Both the position numbers and the translations under genes were made by a program. The notes below the pieces were generated by a model, which saw nothing but the letters and a program-made list of their open reading frames with translations, was not told where the DNA came from and searched no databases. A stretch of 12,461 bases of DNA from Cryomorphaceae bacterium (GTDB lineage Bacteria; Bacteroidota; Bacteroidia; Flavobacteriales_D; Crocinitomicaceae), in NCBI GenBank assembly GCA_027485365.1, contig JAIXRD010000136.1, positions 1-12,461 on the forward strand, written 5' to 3'. Positions 6,823 to 12,461 of the stretch are shown piece after piece; positions within the stretch are counted from its first letter, which is position 1, and each line of letters starts with the position of its first letter.

Positions 6823-7215
6823 TTATTTTTGTTTAATCCCAAAGGCTTTAAATGAGTTACCTCCACCAAGTCCATAATAGCCTCCACTCAACTCGAAATG
6901 GTTTTTATCTGTAAAATTACCACTCACCTGATAATGAAAATCATGGCTTTTATAATGTAATTTCCCATTGGTTTCTATGAGATAAGATGTTTCTCCATTC
7001 TCACTAATAAAGTCAATATAATATCTTTCATCCGACCGTTTTACTTCAATTGAATAAAAGGAGGTATCGATGAGCGGTGCTTGCCCCATCATCCAACTTG
7101 TATTGTAGGAGGTCACTTGGTAAGTTCCAAGGTATTTTAATCGGTAATCCATAAGTGGTTTGTTGCAACCAGTCATACAAACAACACCAAGAGTAAAAAA
7201 TAGAAAATACTTCAT
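6823..7215 (-). CDS. Small hypothetical lipoprotein
   Basis: 130 residues. The leader MKYFLFFTLGVVCMTGC carries a lipobox with Cys17, so an envelope lipoprotein is expected. The mature part looks all-beta: YLGTYQVTSYN (about 28-38), alternating aromatic and polar strands in the middle, and a glycine-rich GGYYGLGGGNSF near the end. The 'GTY.V' opening is lipocalin-like, but I recognise no specific family and assign no function. It starts 2 bases after the polA stop and ends 28 bases before dxr, so it is almost surely co-transcribed and perhaps translationally coupled with polA. Confidence 0.82.
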   Translation of the reverse strand: MKYFLFFTLGVVCMTGCNKPLMDYRLKYLGTYQVTSYNTSWMMGQAPLIDTSFYSIEVKRSDERYYIDFISENGETSYLIETNGKLHYKSHDFHYQVSGNFTDKNHFELSGGYYGLGGGNSFKAFGIKQK

Positions 7216-7217
7216 GT

Positions 7218-10037
7218 TTAATGCGCTTCAAGCCAATTCGCAGCAATTTCCATCTCCACTTCCATCGGTACAACCAAATGTACGGCTTTTTCCATGGCTT
7301 CTTTCACTAAAGTTTTCATTTCCTCTTGTTCTGTCACATGCACATCAAACAGCAGTTCATCGTGCACCTGTAAAATCATTTTAGATTTCAAGTCTTTTGT
7401 AGCCAAGGCCTTATCAACCGCGATCATTGCCATTTTAATAATATCAGCGGCAGAACCTTGGATCGGCGCATTGATCGCATTTCGCTCGGCATATCCCCGC
7501 ACCATCGCATTGGCTGAATGAATATCTGGTAAGTAGCGACGGCGTTTCATAATGGTTTCTACATAACTGTGTTCTCGCGCAAAGGCAATTACATGGTCCA
7601 TGTATGATTTAATGGTCCCAAACTGCTCAAAGTAGGCATCAATGATTCCCTTCGCTTCAGTTCTGGAGATTCCAAGATTTTGAGCCAATCCAAAAGCCGA
7701 TTGTCCGTAAATAATACCAAAGTTAACTGCTTTCGCGGCGCTACGCTGCTCCCTTGTAACCGCTTCAATCGGAACCTTATAAACGGTTGCTGCCGTGGCG
7801 GCATGTATGTCTTGTCCTTCTTTGAATGCTTTGATCATTGACGGGTCTTCACTGAGTGCTGCAATAATGCGCAATTCAATTTGCGAGTAGTCAACAGACA
7901 TGATCTTAAATTCCTCGTTACGAGGTACAAAGGCGCGTCTGATTTCTCTTCCCTTGGCCGTACGAATTGGAATATTTTGAAGGTTGGGGTTATTTGAGCT
8001 TAAACGTCCCGTAGCCGTTACGGTTTGCATGAAGCTCGTGTGAATTCTTCCGTCGCTGGGACTGCATAATTCCGGCAGTGGGTCAACGTAGGTGCTTTTT
8101 AATTTTCTGAGCTGACGATATTCAAGAATTTTAGAAACTATCGGGTGATCTTGTTCGTGTTTTTGCAATACATCCTCTGATGTGGCATATTGTCCCGTCT
8201 TGGTTTTTTTTGCCTTAGCAGATATTTTTAAGTGGTCAAACAACACTTCGCCAAGCTGTTTGGGTGAATCCGGATTAAAGGGAACACCAGCCATTTCTAT
8301 AATCTCTTCGTGCAATTTACCTAAGGTTTCTTCTAATTCGATTGAATAAGCTTTTAATGCGTGAACATCAATGGCAATGCCTTCTTCCTCCATGCTTCCA
8401 AGTACTCGAACCAAGGGCATTTCCATGTCATAGAACAAATGCTTTAGATGCGGTTTTTCAACCTCAGGGGCTAAAATTTCTTTGAGTTGTAAGGTGATGT
8501 CTGCATCTTCACACGCATATTGATATATATCCTCGGCGCTCAGGTCACCCATGTTACCCTGTCCCTTACCTTTTTTTCCAATTAAGGATTCAATGGAAAT
8601 GGGTTTGTATCCTAAATATACCTCTGCCATAAAATCCATTCCTTGCTTGGCCTCTGGATTAATTAGGTATTGTGCAATCATGGTGTCAAACAGGGCGCCT
8701 TTGAATTCTACGCCATATCGATGCAACACTTGGATGTCATATTTTACATTGTGCCCAATTTTTTCAATCGCTGTATGTTCGAAGAGGGGTTTGAACTCAG
8801 CAACAATGGCTTTGGCCTCATCATAATTTAGCGGCGTAGGAACATAAAAAGCTTCTTTTGCTTTGTATGAAAATGAAAAGCCAACAAGGTCTGCACGCAG
8901 GGAGTCAATGCCAGTAGTTTCCGTATCAAAACAAATACTGGATTGTTCTAGTAATAATTCAAGTAATTCTGCGCGTTCTTGAGGAGTCTGGATTAAGTGA
9001 TAAGAAGGTTTTTCACTTTCCAAGGTTTTATATTCAGTCGCATCTTCGTTTCCAATCGGCTGAGTTAATTCTGCCGCATCAAAGAGCCCCAATTGCTCGG
9101 TGTTAACCGCCCGGTTTGGTGTTAAGGGAGTGGATGTAATTACTAATTCTTCTCCAAGGATTTTTTTAAGTAAGTTTCTAAATTCTAAGGCCGTAAATAA
9201 GGTGCGAATAGCATCCGCATTCGGTTCACAAATTTCTAAATGTTCTTCATCAAAGGGAACGGTCAAATCGATTAAAATAGTCGCTAACATTTTTGAAACG
9301 CGACCTTGGTCTGCGAATTGAATTACATTTTCCTGTTGTTTCCCTTTTAATTCATGGGCATGCTCAATCAAGTTTTCAACGCTTCCATATTTTTCAATGA
9401 GTAGCTTCGCTGTTTTTTCCCCAATCCCAGGTATGCCCGGAATGTTGTCCGATGCATCCCCCCATAACCCTAGAATATCAATCACTTGAAGGGGATGTTC
9501 CACCTCAAATTTTTCGCACACCTCTTTTACCCCAAGAATTTCCGGGGGATTTCCTCCACGGCCAGGTTTGTATATGAACGATGTTTCGCTCACTAACTGC
9601 CCATAATCCTTGTCTGGAGTCATCATATACGTAGTATACCCGCGCTGTTCAGCAAGCTTTGCCATAGAACCGATGACATCATCCGCTTCATGCCCTGCAA
9701 TTTCAATCATTGGTACATTGAATGCACGAACGATATCTTTTATGGGTTCTATCATAGAGCGAATATCTTCCGGCATTTCTTCGCGATGCGCCTTATAGGC
9801 TTCGAATTCTATTTGTCGGTGTTCGCTTCCTCCCGGAGGGTCAAAAACTACAGCGAGATGCGATGGTTTTTCTGTTTTAATTACATCAATTAACACGTTG
9901 GTGAATCCGAACGCTGCACTCGTGTTTTGTCCTTTTGAGTTAACCCTCGGGTTTTTAGCAAATGCAAAATAGGCCCGATAGATTAATGCATACGCATCAA
10001 GAAGGAATAATTTCTTTGGGGTGTCTTTAGATAGCAA
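7218..10037 (-). CDS. polA: DNA polymerase I
   Basis: Repair and Okazaki-fragment-processing polymerase, 939 residues, with all three activities apparently intact. The 5' nuclease domain (about 8-295) has LLDAY with D14, EADD (117-120), TPDKD (140-144) and the helix-hairpin-helix GIPGIGEKTA (201-210). The 3'-5' proofreading domain (about 340-525) keeps Exo I DTE (D371, E373), Exo II N430/D434 and Exo III Y507/D511. The polymerase domain (about 540-939) has motif A VDYSQIE with D716, motif B RSAAKAVNFGIIYG with K769, F773 and Y777, and motif C VHDE (891-894). F773 is the residue that in E. coli-type enzymes disfavours dideoxynucleotides. The start is TTG at 10035-10037: no ATG or GTG lies before the essential KLFLLDAY, and an in-frame TAA (the peptidase stop) is two codons upstream. 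A QLGLF motif (315-319) in the linker may bind the sliding clamp. Confidence 0.97.
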   Translation of the reverse strand: MLSKDTPKKLFLLDAYALIYRAYFAFAKNPRVNSKGQNTSAAFGFTNVLIDVIKTEKPSHLAVVFDPPGGSEHRQIEFEAYKAHREEMPEDIRSMIEPIKDIVRAFNVPMIEIAGHEADDVIGSMAKLAEQRGYTTYMMTPDKDYGQLVSETSFIYKPGRGGNPPEILGVKEVCEKFEVEHPLQVIDILGLWGDASDNIPGIPGIGEKTAKLLIEKYGSVENLIEHAHELKGKQQENVIQFADQGRVSKMLATILIDLTVPFDEEHLEICEPNADAIRTLFTALEFRNLLKKILGEELVITSTPLTPNRAVNTEQLGLFDAAELTQPIGNEDATEYKTLESEKPSYHLIQTPQERAELLELLLEQSSICFDTETTGIDSLRADLVGFSFSYKAKEAFYVPTPLNYDEAKAIVAEFKPLFEHTAIEKIGHNVKYDIQVLHRYGVEFKGALFDTMIAQYLINPEAKQGMDFMAEVYLGYKPISIESLIGKKGKGQGNMGDLSAEDIYQYACEDADITLQLKEILAPEVEKPHLKHLFYDMEMPLVRVLGSMEEEGIAIDVHALKAYSIELEETLGKLHEEIIEMAGVPFNPDSPKQLGEVLFDHLKISAKAKKTKTGQYATSEDVLQKHEQDHPIVSKILEYRQLRKLKSTYVDPLPELCSPSDGRIHTSFMQTVTATGRLSSNNPNLQNIPIRTAKGREIRRAFVPRNEEFKIMSVDYSQIELRIIAALSEDPSMIKAFKEGQDIHAATAATVYKVPIEAVTREQRSAAKAVNFGIIYGQSAFGLAQNLGISRTEAKGIIDAYFEQFGTIKSYMDHVIAFAREHSYVETIMKRRRYLPDIHSANAMVRGYAERNAINAPIQGSAADIIKMAMIAVDKALATKDLKSKMILQVHDELLFDVHVTEQEEMKTLVKEAMEKAVHLVVPMEVEMEIAANWLEAH
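9081..9095 (-). other. Candidate beta-clamp-binding motif QLGLF in PolA
   Basis: Codes for Q315-L316-G317-L318-F319, matching the bacterial sliding-clamp pentapeptide consensus QL(S/D)LF. It lies in the likely flexible linker between the 5' nuclease and 3'-5' exonuclease domains, where a clamp peptide would be accessible. Function is inferred from the motif and its position only. Confidence 0.5.
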
Positions 10038-10040
10038 AAC

Positions 10041-11432
10041 TTATACGTTACTGAGTTCAACAAAATGCTTGTAGAAATATGGAATTGTTTTTATCCCCAT
10101 TCGATAATTGAATAGCCCAAAGTGCTCATTGGGTGAATGAATCGCATCACTATCAAGCCCAAAGCCCATTAAGATTGTTTTCAACCCTAATTCTTGCTCA
10201 AACATCGCTATAATAGGAATACTTCCCCCGCTGCGAACAGGAATCGCTTCCTTGCCAAACGTTTCTTTGTATGCCAAAGCCGCCGCCCGATACCCAATGG
10301 AATCCAAGGGAGTCACAGCGGCTTGTCCACCGTGATGAGGGGTAACCTTTACGGTAACACCGGTTGGAGCGATACGTTCAAAATGGGTTTGAAATAAGTT
10401 CGTTATTTCCTCAGGATCTTGATTAGGCACCAAACGCATAGAAATCTTTGCAAAGGCCTGTGAGGCAATCACCGTTTTTGCACCTTCTCCAATATACCCT
10501 CCCCAAATACCATTTACATCTAATGTTGGACGAATAGAACCTCTTTCTGGCGTTGTATATCCTTTTTCACCATAGGTGTCCGGAAGATTCAGCGCTTTTT
10601 TGTAGGCTTCTTCCGAAAACGGAGCCTGTGCCATGGCATCTCGGTCGGCTCTTGAAATCTCCACTACGCTGTCGTAAAATCCGTCAACTGTAATTTTTCC
10701 GTTTTCATCATGCAGCGAAGCAATCATCTCACACAAGGCATTGATTGGGTTTTTAACACAGCCACCATATAATCCCGAGTGTAAATCTCTGTTTGGCCCG
10801 GTAACTTCAACCTCTACGTAACTTAATCCACGGAGACCGGTGGTAACCGAAGGCACATCGTTCGCAATCATTCCGGTATCCGATACAAGAATCACATCCG
10901 CTTTTAGTTTATCCTTATTTTCTTTAACAAAGTATCCTAAATGCTCACTTCCAATTTCTTCCTCCCCTTCAATCATGAATTTAACATTGCACGGAAGTTC
11001 ACCGCTTGAAAGCATCGCCTCCACGGCTTTTACGTGCATGTAAAATTGTCCCTTATCGTCGCATGCACCGCGCGCAAAAATTGCGCCTTCTGGGTGAATT
11101 TCCGTTGTTTTAATTACGGGTTCAAATGCTGGATTGTGCCATAATTCAATGGGGTCTGCCGGTTGAACATCGTAATGACCATAAACCAAAACGGTCGGCA
11201 AAGCAGGGTTTATTATTTTTTCGCCATAGACGATCGGATGACCTTTGGTGGGAATTACCTCTACAGCGTCCAATCCAATTTTTTTTAATTGCGCTGCAAC
11301 TTCGTTGGCACAGGCTAAAACACTTGTTGAAAAGGCAGGGTCTGCTGAGATTGATGGGATGCGCAGTAAGGCCATTAGTTCATCTGTAAATCGCCCTAAA
11401 TGTTGGTCAATATAAGAAGTTGTTTTTGTCAT
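10041..11432 (-). CDS. M20 family metallo-dipeptidase
   Basis: Zinc-dependent peptidase of the M20/carnosinase-like group, 463 residues, no signal peptide, so cytoplasmic cleavage of dipeptides or short peptides is expected. Motifs: YGHYDVQP (84-91) with metal ligands H86 and D88; GACDDKGQ (122-129) with bridging D125; EGEEEIGS (155-162), where by alignment with carnosinase E158 is the general base and E159 a ligand; SDTG with D185; the dimerisation-domain start GPNRDLHSGLYGG (212-224); RSGGSIP (400-406); and AIHSPNE with H432 as the last ligand. All are present. It is the first gene of the leftward cluster, with only GTT between its TAA stop and the TTG start of polA. Exact substrate is unknown. 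Confidence 0.94.
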   Translation of the reverse strand: MTKTTSYIDQHLGRFTDELMALLRIPSISADPAFSTSVLACANEVAAQLKKIGLDAVEVIPTKGHPIVYGEKIINPALPTVLVYGHYDVQPADPIELWHNPAFEPVIKTTEIHPEGAIFARGACDDKGQFYMHVKAVEAMLSSGELPCNVKFMIEGEEEIGSEHLGYFVKENKDKLKADVILVSDTGMIANDVPSVTTGLRGLSYVEVEVTGPNRDLHSGLYGGCVKNPINALCEMIASLHDENGKITVDGFYDSVVEISRADRDAMAQAPFSEEAYKKALNLPDTYGEKGYTTPERGSIRPTLDVNGIWGGYIGEGAKTVIASQAFAKISMRLVPNQDPEEITNLFQTHFERIAPTGVTVKVTPHHGGQAAVTPLDSIGYRAAALAYKETFGKEAIPVRSGGSIPIIAMFEQELGLKTILMGFGLDSDAIHSPNEHFGLFNYRMGIKTIPYFYKHFVELSNV

Positions 11433-11455
11433 ATCGCGTATTAAAAATAGTACAA

Positions 11456-11489
11456 CGAAGATACAACTTTCGGAGGGTTTCCTATCAAA
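11456..11489 (-). promoter_or_regulatory. Candidate promoter of the M20 peptidase-polA-dxr cluster
   Basis: Read on the - strand, TTTG (11489-11486) is followed after 22 bases by TATCTTCG (11463-11456), a one-mismatch version of TAnnTTTG. Transcription would begin about 4-7 bases further on, leaving a leader of roughly 20 bases to the ATG at 11432. It lies in the divergent gap between the peptidase and the oxidoreductase gene. The 22-base spacing is slightly longer than usual. Confidence 0.4.
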
Positions 11490-11536
11490 TTACCCGTCCC
11501 AATCAACTGGTTCATGTAAAACTTATCAATATTTCA

Positions 11537-11544
11537 TACCTTTA
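11537..11544 (+). promoter_or_regulatory. Candidate -7 promoter element of the FAD oxidoreductase gene
   Basis: TACCTTTA matches TAnnTTTG except the last base and sits in the 12-mer TTTCATACCTTT (11532-11543), shared exactly with the promoter at 4668-4679. It ends 16 bases before the ATG at 11561, giving a leader of about 10 bases. No convincing -33 box is visible. Confidence 0.45.
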
Positions 11545-11555
11545 ACCACGTTAAA
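11541..11555. repeat. Perfect inverted repeat over the start region of the FAD oxidoreductase gene
   Basis: TTTAAC and GTTAAA flank a CAC spacer. The left arm overlaps the end of the putative -7 element and the right arm ends 5 bases before the ATG, so it covers the expected transcription start. It could be an operator for a dimeric repressor or a small leader hairpin. Six-base arms are short enough to arise by chance. Confidence 0.4.
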
Positions 11556-11560
11556 CACAC

Positions 11561-12461
11561 ATGAAGGTAGTTGTAATTGGTGCTGGACTTTTTGGCTGTT
11601 GCTCGGCTATAGAATTAGCGAGAGCAGGCTTTCACGTAGTATTGCTTGATCGAGAAGATGATATTATGCAAAAAGCATCGCGGGTCAACCATAACCGCAT
11701 CCATTTGGGATACCATTATCTGCGAAGTGTTGAAACCGCCGAACAAAGTATTGAAGGGCTACTTTCTTTTTTGTTTAATTATGGTAAGGCGGTAGAAAAT
11801 CAATTCCCGAATTATTACGCGATTGCTAAAGAGGGGAGTAAAACCACGCCCGAAGAGTTTCTCGCATTTTGTAATAAGGTTGGGATTGGGTATGATTTCG
11901 AGTATCCAACAGACACCTTTTTGAACCGAAACGCATTGTCTGCAAGTTTTAAAGTCCCAGAGCCCGTGTTTGATTACGAGATTTTAAAGCAAGAGGTTGG
12001 AAAGAGTCTTGTAAATTCCGGGGTTGACATTCGCTTGAATCAAGAAGTTCAGGGGATAACTAAAAAACCTGGAGGAGAATACGAATTAATTGTCAATCAG
12101 CGGGTAGAACATTTCGATGTGGTAATTAATTCTACCTATTCAGATTTCAATGAAATCAATCACGCGCTAGGGGTTCCGTTAAAGCCACTTTTATTTGAAA
12201 AGGTACTCATCCCTGAATTTGAGTTTAAACACAATCCTTTTGGATTGACTATTATGGATGGTCCATTCTGCTCGGTAATGCCGAAAGGGAAACAAACGGA
12301 TAAGTTTTTATTGTATCACGTTACCCACTCTGTAGAACAAGGAGTTCTTTCCGAATTACACCCGAATTTTAATCCAGATAATCCGTCACAAGAGGCGCTG
12401 ATATACGACGAGGCAGCACACTACATGCCCTTTTTAGCAGAGGTTAAGCGTACGAATCAAT
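11561..12461 (+). CDS. FAD-dependent oxidoreductase (DAO superfamily), 3' partial
   Basis: The first 300 codons of a flavoprotein that runs off the right edge. It begins MKVVVIGAGLFGCCSAIELA, a dinucleotide-binding beta-alpha-beta with GxGxxG (G7, G9, G12) and the acidic D30 that ends the second strand and should hold the adenosine ribose. A conserved-looking RVNHNRIHLGYHYLRS stretch (41-56), rich in His and Arg, follows where the DAO superfamily contacts the flavin. Similar proteins with an 'RxHxGYHYxRS' motif occur, from memory, in surface-polysaccharide gene clusters as well as elsewhere, so this may mark the edge of such a locus; that is a weak inference. The substrate is unknown. The start is chosen because MKVVVIGAG is the canonical opening and a promoter-like element lies 16 bases upstream. 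Confidence 0.88.
   Translation, partial: MKVVVIGAGLFGCCSAIELARAGFHVVLLDREDDIMQKASRVNHNRIHLGYHYLRSVETAEQSIEGLLSFLFNYGKAVENQFPNYYAIAKEGSKTTPEEFLAFCNKVGIGYDFEYPTDTFLNRNALSASFKVPEPVFDYEILKQEVGKSLVNSGVDIRLNQEVQGITKKPGGEYELIVNQRVEHFDVVINSTYSDFNEINHALGVPLKPLLFEKVLIPEFEFKHNPFGLTIMDGPFCSVMPKGKQTDKFLLYHVTHSVEQGVLSELHPNFNPDNPSQEALIYDEAAHYMPFLAEVKRTNQ

Noticed and set aside
7160..9893. Several + strand open frames of 60-90 codons opposite polA
   Set aside because: They lie wholly antisense to strongly conserved polymerase coding sequence and show no recognisable motif, so they are shadows of polA.
10037..10041. A genuine peptidase-PolA fusion protein
   Set aside because: A clear TAA separates the two, both proteins have full family length and each begins and ends where its family does. 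Readthrough is only a remote possibility.
10194..11389. + strand open frames opposite the M20 peptidase
   Set aside because: They are antisense to conserved metal-binding motifs and have no protein features of their own.
1..12461. Defence system, prophage, CRISPR array or RNA gene
   Set aside because: Apart from about 430 bases of intergenic DNA, the window is filled by genes, nearly all of them polysaccharide-degrading, housekeeping or lipoprotein genes. I saw no repeat array, integrase, transposase, tRNA or rRNA-like sequence.

Overview
The window looks like chromosomal DNA of a Bacteroidota bacterium, most likely a Flavobacteriales-type marine or aquatic degrader. The evidence is a type IX secretion (T9SS) C-terminal sorting domain at 4388-4609, several short-leader lipoproteins with Bacteroidota-style lipoboxes, TAnnTTTG-like promoter elements instead of sigma70 -10 boxes, no clear Shine-Dalgarno sequences, and moderately AT-rich DNA. 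Genus cannot be told from the sequence. I see no tRNA, rRNA, CRISPR array, insertion sequence or phage gene.

Left part (1-4660, + strand): a beta-glucan-degrading unit. It starts inside a GH16 endo-beta-1,3-glucanase gene (5' end outside the window). Six bases later comes a GH3 beta-glucosidase lipoprotein. Then, behind its own probable promoter, lies a 486-residue secreted protein with no catalytic domain that I recognise: a lipocalin-like/'GTWKL' N-terminal region, two tandem six-cysteine beta-sandwich modules resembling glycogen/starch-binding folds, and a T9SS sorting domain. The inferred division of labour is that GH16 cuts laminarin-like chains, the GH3 lipoprotein trims the oligosaccharides to glucose in the envelope, and the T9SS protein binds glycan at or outside the cell surface. 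A very strong GC hairpin terminator closes this unit.

Middle (4661-5053, + strand): a small conserved cytoplasmic protein of unknown function. Its TAnnTTTG element ends only 4 bases before the ATG, so the mRNA is probably leaderless or nearly so.

Right-middle (5040-11432, - strand): five tightly packed genes read from right to left. They are an M20 dipeptidase, DNA polymerase I (polA, TTG start), a small lipoprotein, DXP reductoisomerase (dxr) and another lipoprotein. Gaps are 3, 2, 28 and 18 bases, which suggests one operon. The last gene overlaps the end of the + strand small gene by 14 bases, with no terminator between them.

Right edge (11561-12461, + strand): the first 300 codons of an FAD-dependent oxidoreductase of the DAO superfamily, diverging from the M20 peptidase across a 128-base promoter region. 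The content is mostly housekeeping plus polysaccharide use. The most distinctive items are the duplicated six-cysteine module protein, the compact terminator/leaderless promoter, a probable sliding-clamp motif in PolA, and two small palindromes at promoters. I do not see a clearly new multi-gene system.
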